From contig NZ_OY764191.1 in NCBI RefSeq assembly GCF_963668215.1, forward strand, positions 83,798 through 147,797: 64,000 bases of DNA, given 5' to 3'. The notes under the pieces were generated by a model. It was not told where the DNA came from and did no database searches. It saw nothing but the letters and a program-made list of their open reading frames with translations. Positions 43,808 to 53,015 of the stretch are shown here, one piece after another (position 1 is the first letter of the stretch; each line of letters starts with the position of its first letter). Source of the DNA: an uncultured Desulfosarcina sp. (GTDB taxonomy: Bacteria; Desulfobacterota; Desulfobacteria; Desulfobacterales; Desulfosarcinaceae). Both the position numbers and the translations under genes were made by a program.

Positions 43808-44218
43808 ATGCCCTCCAACAGGCCGAAAAACGGTGGCCGCGAGACCATCCGCCTGCTGCTGGTGGACGACGAGAAGGGCTTCGTCGATGTGCTGTCCAAG
43901 CGGCTGGCCAAGCGGGACATCCAGGTCACCCGCGCCTTTTCGGGAGCCGAGGGAATTCAGGCCCTCAGGCGGTCGGATTTCGATGTGGCCGTGCTGGATC
44001 TCAAGCTCGAAGACATGGACGGCATCGAAATTCTGAAAATCTTTAAAAAAATGGACCCGCACATGCCGGTCATCATGCTCACCGGCCACGGTTCGAAAAA
44101 AGCGTCCATCGAGGGAATGCGTCACGGGGCTTTCGACTATCTCACCAAGCCCCACGAACTGGCGGAACTGGTCGCCAAGATCCACGAGGCGGTCCGCCAA
44201 AGGGAGAAACACGGATGA
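43808..44218 (+). CDS. response regulator, single receiver (second of three)
   Basis: 136 aa from ATG 43808. LVDDEKGF, Asp in VAVLDLKLEDMDG, LTGHG, Lys in DYLTKPHEL. The acceptor loop LKLEDMDG differs from the MPGMDG of its neighbours. An alternative start at 43760, overlapping the previous gene, has a better ribosome site (GAGGAG); the choice is open. Its stop overlaps the next ATG. Confidence 0.8.
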   Translation: MPSNRPKNGGRETIRLLLVDDEKGFVDVLSKRLAKRDIQVTRAFSGAEGIQALRRSDFDVAVLDLKLEDMDGIEILKIFKKMDPHMPVIMLTGHGSKKASIEGMRHGAFDYLTKPHELAELVAKIHEAVRQREKHG

Positions 44219-44628
44219 AACTGCTACTGGTAGACGACGAATCCGATTTCCGCGACACCCTTCTCAAGCGCATGCAGCGGCGCAATGTCGATGTGCATGG
44301 CGTCGAGAGCGGTGACAAGGCGTTGTCCTGGCTGGATGCCAACACGGCCGACGTGGTGATCCTGGACGTCCGCATGCCCGGCATGGACGGCATCGAAACC
44401 CTGCGGGAAATCAAAAAACACCATCCCCTGGTGGAAGTAATCATGCTGACCGGGCATGCCAGCATGGAAGTGGCCATCGAAGGCATGCAGATGGGCGCCT
44501 TCGACTACCTGATGAAACCCATGGACATGGATGAACTGCTCTACAAAGCCGAAGACGCCTTCAAGAAAAAGACCATCCACGAGGGCAAGATCGATCGGAT
44601 GAGTGTCGATCTCGGGGCAAACGGTTAG
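44215..44628 (+). CDS. response regulator, single receiver (third of three)
   Basis: 137 aa. LVDDESDF, Asp in VVILDVRMPGMDG, LTGHA, Lys in DYLMKPMDM, and a basic tail. It starts in the stop codon of the preceding receiver (ATGA). Three receivers behind one kinase suggest branching or a phosphate sink, as in chemotaxis-like relays. Confidence 0.85.
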   Translation: MKLLLVDDESDFRDTLLKRMQRRNVDVHGVESGDKALSWLDANTADVVILDVRMPGMDGIETLREIKKHHPLVEVIMLTGHASMEVAIEGMQMGAFDYLMKPMDMDELLYKAEDAFKKKTIHEGKIDRMSVDLGANG

Positions 44629-44666
44629 AAGTCGTGGGCAAAGGGAAGAGGATGGAGAAAGCATTG

Positions 44667-44798
44667 GCATTCAGAAGTCAGGAGTCAGCATTCAGAATCG
44701 TGGAATCGCCTCCGGCTCCGATCCTTTTTAAAGGAAAACCAATGCGCTCCCAACACTTCACCCTTCTGACTCCTGGATTCTGAATTCTGGATTCTTAA
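44667..44798. repeat. inverted pair of 7-bp-period arrays
   Basis: Left arm (44667-44701): GCATTCA GAAGTCA GGAGTCA GCATTCA GAATCGT. Right arm (44764-44798): TTCTGAC TCCTGGA TTCTGAA TTCTGGA TTCTTAA. The arms are complementary over much of their length with a loop of about 60 nt. It starts 39 bp after the stop of the third receiver. Confidence 0.75.
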
Positions 44799-44831
44799 CC
44801 AATCAACCTTAACAGAAAAGCGAGGGAGGAT

Positions 44832-46121
44832 ATGAACTTTTTCAAACAATGGGGCCAATTCATGATGGCAGGGGCCAAGGCCCACGCCCGCTGGGAAATC
44901 CAGATGTCCGCCAATATCCTGGGCAGCCGCAAACGGGTACTTCTCCTGCTCCTGCTGCTGGTACCGGTCATCCTCGGCGGCTTCGTCTTCGCCGACCAGG
45001 CGGGCAGCGCCATTCCCGACATTCTCGGCGGCAAGAAGGCCTACAGCCCGGCATTTTACTCTACCGGCATCTTCATCGTCTCCATTCTCATCGGCCTGGG
45101 TGCCGGCCTGATCACCGGCTGCATCGGCGCCGGGGGCGGATTCATCATCGCACCGGCCCTGATGAGCGCCGGCATCAAGGGCATCCTGGCCGTGGGAACG
45201 GACCTGTTTCACATCTTCGCAAAGGCCATCATGGGCAGCATCATCCACCGCAAGCTGGGCAATGTTTCGGTTCCGCTGGCCGTGGTCTTTCTCATCGGCG
45301 CCATTTTGGGGGCCACGGCCGGCGGCGTGATCAACCGGGTGCTGTATGAACTCAACCCGGTGCTGTCCGACGCTTTCATCACCACCATCTACGCCCTGAT
45401 GCTTGGTTTTCTGGGCTGCTACGCCATGCTGGATTTTCTCAAGGCCAGAAAATCGGGTGACACCGGCGACGCCCACGGCGGCGGCAAGGCCGAAGGCGCC
45501 GATCTGGGCGGCCTGCCCAAAAAATTGCAGGGGGTCAACATTCCCCCCATGGTCAAGTTCGACTTCGACTTCACCCCCGGCGGCCGCAGCATTTCCTGGA
45601 TATTTCTGGTGCTCTCCGGCGCCCTGGTGGGGCTGGCGGCAGGCATCATGGGCGTGGGCGGCGGTTTTCTCACCTTTCCCATCTTCGTCTACATGCTGGG
45701 CGTCTCCTCCATGACCACGGTGGGCACCGACATCTTCCAGATCGTCTTCACCGCCGGCTACGCATCCATCAGCCAATATGCCATCTACGGATTTATCTTC
45801 TACACCCTGGCCATGGGCATGCTGCTGGGCTCGCTGCTGGGCATCCAGATCGGCGCCATGGTCACCAAGGTGGTTCCCGGCATCACCATCCGCGGCTTTT
45901 ACGCCATGGCCGTTTTAGCCGGTTTCGTCAACCGCTTCTTCGCCCTGCCCGCCAAACTGGGTGAAATGGGCGTCATCGACATCTCCAAGGCGCTCGGCAA
46001 GACACTGGACACTATCGGCGTGTGGGCCTTTTTCATCGTGATCGCCGGCTTCGGCGTCTGGGTGATCGGAACATTCCTGAAAAACATCTCGGTACTCAAA
46101 GGGGAGGGAGAACACGCATGA
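44832..46121 (+). CDS. TauE/SafE-family anion permease
   Basis: 429 aa, eight or more helices in two inverted halves. The family glycine motifs are GLITGCIGAGGGFIIAPALM and GLAAGIMGVGGGFLTFPIFV. The family exports sulfite or organosulfonates, or imports sulfate-like anions; in sulfate reducers related proteins are annotated as sulfate permeases, so a sulfur oxyanion is a reasonable guess. Cytoplasmic N-terminal (45 aa) and central (70 aa) stretches are longer than usual. GAGGGAGG precedes the ATG. Its stop overlaps the next start. Confidence 0.8.
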   Translation: MNFFKQWGQFMMAGAKAHARWEIQMSANILGSRKRVLLLLLLLVPVILGGFVFADQAGSAIPDILGGKKAYSPAFYSTGIFIVSILIGLGAGLITGCIGAGGGFIIAPALMSAGIKGILAVGTDLFHIFAKAIMGSIIHRKLGNVSVPLAVVFLIGAILGATAGGVINRVLYELNPVLSDAFITTIYALMLGFLGCYAMLDFLKARKSGDTGDAHGGGKAEGADLGGLPKKLQGVNIPPMVKFDFDFTPGGRSISWIFLVLSGALVGLAAGIMGVGGGFLTFPIFVYMLGVSSMTTVGTDIFQIVFTAGYASISQYAIYGFIFYTLAMGMLLGSLLGIQIGAMVTKVVPGITIRGFYAMAVLAGFVNRFFALPAKLGEMGVIDISKALGKTLDTIGVWAFFIVIAGFGVWVIGTFLKNISVLKGEGEHA

Positions 46122-46804
46122 TTCCGAATAAGAAAAAATTCACCACCGGCCTGATTCTGATGGCGATGTTCGTCGTTATTCTCGTCGCCATCTTCATGCC
46201 CCTGTTCAATGGGCACAACGGATTGGAATATCTCGACAACCTGTATAACTCCATCTCCAAGGGATCGGCCTACTACATCGATACGGTGCGCACGGAAGTG
46301 CAAACCCTAGAGCAGTCGAACCTGACGATGAACCTGACCCTGGCCAGCGAGCTTCAGGCCCAGCAGACCGTGCCCCTGTTCATGAAAGCCGGCGCCCAGG
46401 TCGGCCAGGAGGGCAACCAGCTGACCGTAACCGGCAACATGGCCAAAATTCTCGGCTACTGCCTTGACGACGCCCAGCTGATGTACGACAACGACGGCGC
46501 CGCCGTATCCGCCAAGTACGGCTATGCCGAAAAGGCGGCGCTGTACAACTGGTGGAGCGCGCTCAAGGCCATGGATTTCAGCCTGAAAAAGCAAAAGGAA
46601 TTCAAAGCGGCCAAAATCGCGGAAACGGTAAAAGCCAAGGCCGTGGAAACCGCCTACAACTACTACGGGATCGAAGGCCAGAATATTTCCGACCGCTTCG
46701 GCGTGGTCCTTTTTTCATTGATCTTTTACGTGGTCTACACCCTGTGGTATGGTTTCGGCATCATGAACCTGTTCGAAGGCTGGGGATTGCGGCTGGAACA
46801 TTAA
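46118..46804 (+). CDS. unknown two-helix membrane protein coupled to TauE/SafE
   Basis: 228 aa. Helix 1 (residues 10-30, GLILMAMFVVILVAIFMPLF) is followed by about 165 mostly helical extracytoplasmic residues and helix 2 (VVLFSLIFYVVYTLWYGFG). It begins inside the stop codon of the permease gene. The helix-loop-helix layout recalls the inserted loop after helix 1 of the two DASS permeases. I do not recognise a family. An accessory subunit of the permease is the simplest hypothesis. Confidence 0.6.
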   Translation: MIPNKKKFTTGLILMAMFVVILVAIFMPLFNGHNGLEYLDNLYNSISKGSAYYIDTVRTEVQTLEQSNLTMNLTLASELQAQQTVPLFMKAGAQVGQEGNQLTVTGNMAKILGYCLDDAQLMYDNDGAAVSAKYGYAEKAALYNWWSALKAMDFSLKKQKEFKAAKIAETVKAKAVETAYNYYGIEGQNISDRFGVVLFSLIFYVVYTLWYGFGIMNLFEGWGLRLEH

Positions 46805-46806
46805 GC

Positions 46807-46899
46807 TGACGAGGGAGGATAGAAGATGGACGATGGAGGATGGGCCGCGGTTGAAGGGCCCATCCTCCACGCTTCCCTCTTCCCTCGTCCCTCCGTCTT
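46807..46899. repeat. palindromic 7-bp-period array
   Basis: Units GGAGGAT, AGAAGAT, GGACGAT, GGAGGAT on the left and ATCCTCC, CCTCTTC, CCTCGTC, CCTCCGT on the right. The core TGGAGGATGGGCC pairs perfectly with GGCCCATCCTCCA around a 10-nt loop. It starts two bases after the stop of the preceding gene. Confidence 0.8.
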
Positions 46900-46959
46900 C
46901 TTTCGCCCCAAGAGTTTCATCATTGTAATATCCCTTTCAATTAGGAACCAAGAGCGACC

Positions 46960-49590
46960 ATGGGCCTCTGGCAACGACTCATCGACCGGTTTACTGCCGA
47001 TAAAAACCGTGTGGACACCGGCGATGCCGAGGCTCTGCGGCTCGAATTCCAGTCGCGTTACCACCATTTCAAATTGCTGCTGAATGCCAACAATCAGGCC
47101 CTGGAAATCATGGCCGACCTGGAAATGGCCCTGGCCGGCGATCATCCCTTCGGCATGAAATTCATCCGGTCGCGCACCATGGGGGCCTACACCCGCGTTT
47201 ACCAGATCGTCCAGCACCTGCATGAACTGGCGCCGGGGAAATACAAGGCCCTGTCGCCGCGCCTGGATGCCATTCGCCAGGACCTCGACACCCGGCTCAA
47301 TCCCCGGCGGTCGGACGGACCGCCGGGTCCGCTGATTCTGCCCTTTTCGGACATGAATATCGGCCACGCCGATCAGGTCGGCATGAAAATGGCCAATCTG
47401 GGAGAAATGGCCAACCGGCTGCAGATCCGGGTGCCCGACGGCTTTGTCATCACGGCCCGGGCCTTCCACCTGTTTCTGGATCACAACGACCTTCAAACCG
47501 AAATCCGCCGGCGGATCCAGGTTGCCGAGGAAAAAGGCCCGCACCAGATCTATACCGTCAGCGCCGATATCCGCAAACTGATCCAGGCCGCGCCCCTGCC
47601 CCCGGAACTGGAGCGCGCCATCATGACGGCCTACGCGGATCTGGCCGCCCGCCATGAGACGGAGGTGCGCCTGGCCGTGCGATCCAGCGCCCTGAACGAA
47701 GATCAGGAAGGCGCCTCCTTTGCCGGCGTCTACCAGAGCGCCCTGAACATCGAACCCGAGCATCTGCTGGACACCTACAAACAGATCGTGGCGGCGGCCT
47801 ACTCCCCTTCGGTCATGTCGTATTGCCTCAACCGGGGAATCTGCGGCGAAACCACGGAGATGTGCGTCGGCGTGATGCAGATGGTGGATGCCGTCAGCGC
47901 AGGGGTGCTCTACACGGCCAACCCCATGAACATCCGGGACCGGTCGGTGATCATCAACGCCGCCTGGGGACTGCCCAAGGCCGTAGTGGAGGGCACGACG
48001 GCCACGGACCTTTTTCGCGTGGCCAAAGAGCCGGAAGTCAAGGTCATCCAGCGACAGATCGCCACCAAAGAGAAGAAATATGTCTGCTACCCGGATGAGG
48101 GTGTCTGCCGGCTGGACGACACCGGTCCCGATATGTCCCGGGCCTCGCTCACCGACCGTCAGGCCGTGGACCTGGCCGGGCTGGCGCTGCGCATCGAAGA
48201 GACCTACGGCAAACCCCAGGACATCGAATGGGCCATCGACGGGTCCGGCGACATCGTTCTGCTGCAATGCCGGCCCCTGCAAGTCGTCACCGCCCCGGAC
48301 CGGGCCATCGAAGACGGCGGTGACCACCTGCCGCCCAGTCTTTATCAGGGCGGGATCACCGCCTCTCCTGGCGTGGCGGCCGGGCCGATTCATCTTCTCC
48401 TTAAAGACGTCGACGCCCTGCAGTTTCCCGACGGCGGGGTCATCGTCACCGACCGGGCCCTGGCCCGCTGGGCCGCGCTGCTGCCGCGGGCCGCGGCCGT
48501 GGTCAGCGAAAAGGGAAGCCTGACCGGCCATCTGGCCAATGTGGCCCGTGAATTCGACGTGCCGGCCCTTTTCGCCGCCGAGGGCGCCATCGAGCGGCTC
48601 GCCGGAGAAGTGGAGGTCACGGTGGATGCCGACGCCGGGCGGATTTATTCCGGAACGGTCCCTTCCCTGGTGACCGAAAATATTGCGAAAAAATCCAGGA
48701 CGCTCATGAAGGGCACCCCGATTTACGAGGTTCTCGAAAAGGCCGCCGGCCTGATCACCCCGTTGAACCTGCTGGACCCGGACAGCCCGTCCTTTACGGC
48801 GGCCAATTGCCGTACGCTGCACGACATCACCCGGTTCTGCCACGAAAAAAGCGTTCACGAGATGTTTCGCTTCGGCAAGACCCATCGGTTTCCGGAACGC
48901 TCGTCCAAGCAGTTGCGCGTCAACATTCCCATGCAGTGGTGGGTGCTCAATCTGGATGACGGCTTTACAACCGACGCGGCCACGGATCGCTATGTGGACA
49001 TCGACAATGTGGCCTCCATCCCCATGCTGGCGCTGTGGGAGGGCATCAGCACCTATCCGTGGGAAGGTCCGCCGCCGGTGGACGGCAAGGGGTTCATGTC
49101 GGTCATGTTCCAGGCCACCCAGAATCAGGCTTTGTTGCCCACGGTGCGAACAACCATGGCCAACCGCAACTATTTTATGATATCGAAAAATTATTGCAGC
49201 CTCCAGTCCCGCCTGGGGTTTCACTTCGCCATCACCGAAGCGCTGGTGGGAGACCGGACCACGGAAAACTATGTCAGTTTCCAGTTCAAGGGCGGCGCGG
49301 CCGACTTCAACCGCCGTTTGAAGCGGGTCCATCTGGTCAAGGAACTGCTGGATCGATACGGGTTCAGAAGCGAAATCGCCAAGGATGCGCTTCGGTCCCG
49401 CATCGAACAGCACGATGCGGCGACAATGATCGATAAGCTGAGAATTCTGGGGTACCTGACCATTCATACCCGCCAGTTGGACATGGTCATGGCCAACCCG
49501 GCCATGCTGGCGCATTACCGGGAGAAGATGATCGGCCAGATTGAAGCGATGTTGAAAGGAACCGCCCATGTGGTCTCGAATCAGTCTTAA
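46960..49590 (+). CDS. PEP-synthase-like protein without PEP-binding barrel
   Basis: 876 aa. After an unrecognised helical region (1-125) comes a pyruvate-phosphate-dikinase N-domain (about 140-450; GMKMANLGEMAN, VRLAVRSSALNEDQEGASFAGVYQS, DIEWAIDGSGDIVLLQCRPL). The swivelling phospho-His domain follows (SEKGSLTGHLANVAREFDVP, His near 526). The C-terminal 300 residues do not look like the TIM barrel that binds PEP in PpsA or PpdK and are unrecognised. It may therefore phosphorylate another substrate or work with a partner. The following kinase gene starts within its last codons. Confidence 0.7.
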   Translation: MGLWQRLIDRFTADKNRVDTGDAEALRLEFQSRYHHFKLLLNANNQALEIMADLEMALAGDHPFGMKFIRSRTMGAYTRVYQIVQHLHELAPGKYKALSPRLDAIRQDLDTRLNPRRSDGPPGPLILPFSDMNIGHADQVGMKMANLGEMANRLQIRVPDGFVITARAFHLFLDHNDLQTEIRRRIQVAEEKGPHQIYTVSADIRKLIQAAPLPPELERAIMTAYADLAARHETEVRLAVRSSALNEDQEGASFAGVYQSALNIEPEHLLDTYKQIVAAAYSPSVMSYCLNRGICGETTEMCVGVMQMVDAVSAGVLYTANPMNIRDRSVIINAAWGLPKAVVEGTTATDLFRVAKEPEVKVIQRQIATKEKKYVCYPDEGVCRLDDTGPDMSRASLTDRQAVDLAGLALRIEETYGKPQDIEWAIDGSGDIVLLQCRPLQVVTAPDRAIEDGGDHLPPSLYQGGITASPGVAAGPIHLLLKDVDALQFPDGGVIVTDRALARWAALLPRAAAVVSEKGSLTGHLANVAREFDVPALFAAEGAIERLAGEVEVTVDADAGRIYSGTVPSLVTENIAKKSRTLMKGTPIYEVLEKAAGLITPLNLLDPDSPSFTAANCRTLHDITRFCHEKSVHEMFRFGKTHRFPERSSKQLRVNIPMQWWVLNLDDGFTTDAATDRYVDIDNVASIPMLALWEGISTYPWEGPPPVDGKGFMSVMFQATQNQALLPTVRTTMANRNYFMISKNYCSLQSRLGFHFAITEALVGDRTTENYVSFQFKGGAADFNRRLKRVHLVKELLDRYGFRSEIAKDALRSRIEQHDAATMIDKLRILGYLTIHTRQLDMVMANPAMLAHYREKMIGQIEAMLKGTAHVVSNQS

Positions 49591-51040
49591 AAACAGGATC
49601 TACATCCACCTGGCGGCGATTTTTCTGATCACGTTTTCCGGTGCCGCGGTCATGGTCTGGTATTCCTACAGCATCGAGGGCGTGCTGACCACCATCACCG
49701 AGAAAAACCTGGTGGCCTTTCAAAGCGCCGAATCGCTGGAAATCGCGCTGGTCAACCAGAAAGGCTTCGTCTCCTACTATTTTCTCGACGGCAATCCGGA
49801 CTGGCTGGTGCAGCTGAAGGAGTATCGCCGCATCTTCAGCGAACAGCTCGGCCGGGCCGGCGCCCTGGCCCATTCAAAGGAGCAGAGCGAAACCATCGCC
49901 CGCATCGCCGTGGAATACGAACAATATATCCGCGACAAGGACAGCGTAATCGATTTCTACAAATCCGGACAGGTCCAGTTCGGGTCGAAACTGCACCAGG
50001 AGGTGCGCAACCGGTTCTTCAACATCCTGCAGATGTGCGAGAAGTACAAAGAGGAGCAGACCCGTTCGATCATGGAAGCCAAGCGGTCGGCGTTGATCGA
50101 GGCGGCCCGCCTGCGGGATACGGCCATGGCAGTCATCGTGACTCACCTCCTGCTGGTGGGGCTGCTCATCTATTTGCTGGTCTTCCAGATTCTCAACCCC
50201 TTGCGCTCTTTGATCATGGAAGCCAGCCGCAGCGAGGATATCGAGCTGTCCGGCAACGTGGTCACAACGCTGAGCAAGAGCGTACGCGGGCTCATCGAAG
50301 ACGTGGGCCAGACCCAGGAGGCCCTGGAAAAAAGCCGCGAGAACCTGCTGCAGGCCGAAAAGATGGCCATGGTGGGAAAACTGGCGGCCGGCATGGCCCA
50401 CAGCGTGCGCAATCCGTTCACCTCGGTCAAGATGCGCCTCTTCTCGTTAAACCGGTCCCTGGAGCTTTCCGGCACTCAGAAAGAGGATTTCGAAGTCATC
50501 TCCGAGGAGATCGACCACATCGACACCATCGTCCAGAATTTTCTGGAATTCTCCCGGCCGCCGAAGCTGAGAATGCAGCCGATCAGCCCGTCCACCGTGG
50601 TGGATACGGCCATCCGGCTGTTGCACTATCGCCTGGAATCCTACCATGTGGAGGCCACCGTCCATCGCGAAAAGATACTGCCCACCGTCGATGCCGACCC
50701 CGACCAGCTCAAGGAGGTTCTGGTCAATCTGATCGTCAACGCCTGCGAAGCCATGTCCGGCGGCGGCACCATCGACATCCGCGAACGCGTGACCGGCACC
50801 CCCTCGGATCGGCTGCTGGCCGAAATCCGGATCACCGACAACGGGCCGGGCATCCCCCCGTCGGCCATCAAAAAAGTATTCGACCCCTTTTTCACCACCA
50901 AGGAAGACGGCACGGGGCTGGGGCTGAGCATCGTCGAACGGATTATCCGCGAGCACGGCGGAAGCGTCGACCTTTTCAGCCATGAAAATCAGGGAACAAC
51001 CTTTACAATCACACTGCCGACCAAAGGAGGAGGCCTGTGA
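49568..51040 (+). CDS. sensor histidine kinase of NtrB type
   Basis: 490 aa. Helix near 15-35; an extracytoplasmic helical-bundle sensor to about 180; second helix (AVIVTHLLLVGLLIYLLVF); a HAMP-like linker; phospho-His in VGKLAAGMAHSVRNPFTSVK; ATPase DNGPGIPPSA, FDPFFTTKEDGTGLGLSI. HSVRNP instead of HEINNP sets it apart from the three Cache kinases. It overlaps the gene before it by 23 bp and the regulator after it by 4 bp, so they form a kinase-regulator pair. Confidence 0.85.
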   Translation: MWSRISLKNRIYIHLAAIFLITFSGAAVMVWYSYSIEGVLTTITEKNLVAFQSAESLEIALVNQKGFVSYYFLDGNPDWLVQLKEYRRIFSEQLGRAGALAHSKEQSETIARIAVEYEQYIRDKDSVIDFYKSGQVQFGSKLHQEVRNRFFNILQMCEKYKEEQTRSIMEAKRSALIEAARLRDTAMAVIVTHLLLVGLLIYLLVFQILNPLRSLIMEASRSEDIELSGNVVTTLSKSVRGLIEDVGQTQEALEKSRENLLQAEKMAMVGKLAAGMAHSVRNPFTSVKMRLFSLNRSLELSGTQKEDFEVISEEIDHIDTIVQNFLEFSRPPKLRMQPISPSTVVDTAIRLLHYRLESYHVEATVHREKILPTVDADPDQLKEVLVNLIVNACEAMSGGGTIDIRERVTGTPSDRLLAEIRITDNGPGIPPSAIKKVFDPFFTTKEDGTGLGLSIVERIIREHGGSVDLFSHENQGTTFTITLPTKGGGL

Positions 51041-52461
51041 GCACCATACTGATCATCGACGATGACGACCAGTTGCGCATCAGTTTCCAGCGGCTGCTGC
51101 AGGAAGAAGGCTACGAGGTTCGCACGGCAGCCTCGGGGGAGGCCGGGGTCCGCATGGTCCAGGGGGGGCTTCCCGACCTGGTGGTTCTGGATGTGCGCCT
51201 TCCGGGCATGAACGGCCTGGAGACCTACAAACAGATCCACGCCATCGACCAGAAGCTGCCGGCCATTATCATGACCGCCTTCGGCACCACGGAAACCGCC
51301 ATCGAAGCCACCAAGCTGGGCGCCTTCGATTATGTCATCAAGCCCTTCGATATCCCCCAGATGCTGGCCACCATCCGCCAGGCCCTGGAGACCGGGCGGT
51401 TCATGCGTTCGCCCATCGACATGGACGTGGGGCCGGACAAGACCCGCGGGGAAGCCATTATCGGCAAAAGCCCGGTGATGCAGGAGGTCTACAAATCCAT
51501 CGGCCGGGTATCGGCCACCGACGCCACCGTTCTCATCCGCGGCGAATCCGGTTCCGGCAAGGAACTGGTGGCCCGGGCACTGTACCAGCACAGCATGCGC
51601 AATGACAAGCCGTTTCTGGTGATCAACTGCGTGGCCATCCCCGACACACTTTTGGAAAGCGAACTGTTCGGCTATGAGAAGGGTGCCTTCACAGGCGCCA
51701 CCCACCGCAGGGTGGGCAAGATCGAACAGGCCAGCGGCGGCACGATTTTCCTGGACGAAATCGGCGACATGCCCATGAACCTGCAGGCCAAGATGCTGCG
51801 CCTGCTCCAGGAGAAGAGCATCGAACGCCTCGGCGGCCGCGAAACCCTCCCGGTGGACGTACGCATCATCGCCGCCACCAACCGGGACCTGGAGCACCTG
51901 ATCACCACCGGCCAGTTCCGGGAAGACCTGTACTATCGCCTCAAGGTGATCAGCATCTGGCTGCCGCCCCTGCGGGAGCGCACCGGCGACATCCCCCTGC
52001 TGGTGGACTATTTTCTGGCCCGCTTCTCCGCGGAACTGGGGATCGAGAATCCCGGCATCACCCACGAAGCGATGAGCCTGCTGGTTTCCAGCCCCTGGCC
52101 GGGCAACATCCGCGAGTTGTCCAACACCCTGCAAAAAACCCTGATTTTCAACCGCGGCGCGCCCCTGAGCCTGGAAGACATCACCCAGGCCGCCAGCGGC
52201 GATCCCCAGAAGGGCGCCCCCCATGAAACCGCCTGCGACGAAAGCATCCGGTCCTGGATTCGCGGCCTGCTCTCCAAAGGGGACCAGAACAACCTGTTCG
52301 AAAACTGCCTGGATCATTTCGGCAGCATGCTGGTGGGCGAGGCCCTGAACCTGACCGGCGGCAACCGCTCGCGGGCCGCGAAACTGCTGGGCATCTCCCG
52401 GCCGACCCTGCACGCCAAGATCGACAAGTACCACTTGAAGATCGAGACCAGTGTCAAGTGA
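51037..52461 (+). CDS. NtrC-family sigma-54-dependent response regulator
   Basis: 474 aa. Receiver (1-120; IIDDDDQ, Asp in LVVLDVRLPGMNG, Lys in DYVIKPFD). AAA+ ATPase with Walker A GESGSGKE, the sigma-54 contact loop GAFTGA and Walker B GGTIFLDEIGDMP. Fis-type helix-turn-helix at the end (GGNRSRAAKLLGISRPTLHAKI). It starts at GTG 51037 inside the kinase stop. It is the only sigma-54 activator in the window and is therefore the first candidate to bind the TTTACA-N3-TGTAAA sites. Confidence 0.92.
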   Translation: MSTILIIDDDDQLRISFQRLLQEEGYEVRTAASGEAGVRMVQGGLPDLVVLDVRLPGMNGLETYKQIHAIDQKLPAIIMTAFGTTETAIEATKLGAFDYVIKPFDIPQMLATIRQALETGRFMRSPIDMDVGPDKTRGEAIIGKSPVMQEVYKSIGRVSATDATVLIRGESGSGKELVARALYQHSMRNDKPFLVINCVAIPDTLLESELFGYEKGAFTGATHRRVGKIEQASGGTIFLDEIGDMPMNLQAKMLRLLQEKSIERLGGRETLPVDVRIIAATNRDLEHLITTGQFREDLYYRLKVISIWLPPLRERTGDIPLLVDYFLARFSAELGIENPGITHEAMSLLVSSPWPGNIRELSNTLQKTLIFNRGAPLSLEDITQAASGDPQKGAPHETACDESIRSWIRGLLSKGDQNNLFENCLDHFGSMLVGEALNLTGGNRSRAAKLLGISRPTLHAKIDKYHLKIETSVK

Positions 52462-52468
52462 GGGCACA

Positions 52469-52537
52469 GTGAACTGTGAACTGTGAACTGTGAACTGTGA
52501 ACTGTGAACTGTGAACTGTGAACTGTGAACTGTGAAC
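52469..52537. repeat. tandem GTGAACT array, about 10 units
   Basis: Near-perfect 7-bp repeats from 52469 to 52537, the most uniform of the arrays. It begins 7 bp after the stop of the sigma-54 regulator. Uniformity suggests recent expansion. Confidence 0.9.
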
Positions 52538-52607
52538 AAAAAAAGTTGATTGGCTTCCTGTGTCAACCTATTTTTTGGTCCTTTGTGAACCTCCGGTGAA
52601 AGCCCCT

Positions 52608-52632
52608 CGCTCCCATGCTCCGCATGGGAGCG
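52608..52632. repeat. perfect 11-bp hairpin
   Basis: CGCTCCCATGC, loop TCC, then the exact inverse. There is no T run. It could terminate the long upstream operon or be another REP-like unit. Confidence 0.6.
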
Positions 52633-52710
52633 CCAATTATTCTTTCCGGATCAGATAGGGTTCCCTTGCGGAAGCGTTGGAACCAGTCAAAGTCGGAAAC
52701 AGCAAGCTGG

Positions 52711-52828
52711 CGTCATTCCGGCGCAGGCCGGCGCACGTAATGAAGCTTTAGCGCTATCCAGGCTTTTCAATGTGGTCTGGATGCCCCCGGATCGAGTCCG
52801 GGGCAGGCTTATCAAGTCCGGCATGACG
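52711..52828. repeat. long REP-like intergenic palindrome
   Basis: It begins CGTCATTCCGGCGCAGGCC and ends GTCCGGCATGACG. An inner hairpin CCCCGGATCGAGTCCGGGG is included. Elements of this CGTCATTCC...GGAATGACG type are common intergenic repeats in proteobacteria. No coding potential. Confidence 0.6.
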
Positions 52829-53015
52829 AGACTGTAACTTCTAAGGAAGTGATATCTGTTCAGGCACAGTTTTTCGTGGGAGCGGCGTCCCCGCCGCGAT
52901 TATTACCGACCGAATCGCGGCTGGAAGCTGATCATATGAAAAAGCTACCTCCCCTTAGCGTATCTGCTAAGATTAGGGATGTGAGACCAATCACAACCCA
53001 AAAGGAGGTAGCAAT

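Noticed and set aside
52469..52537. Possible CRISPR array
   Set aside because: The units are 7 bp and directly abutting, with no spacers; no cas genes are present.
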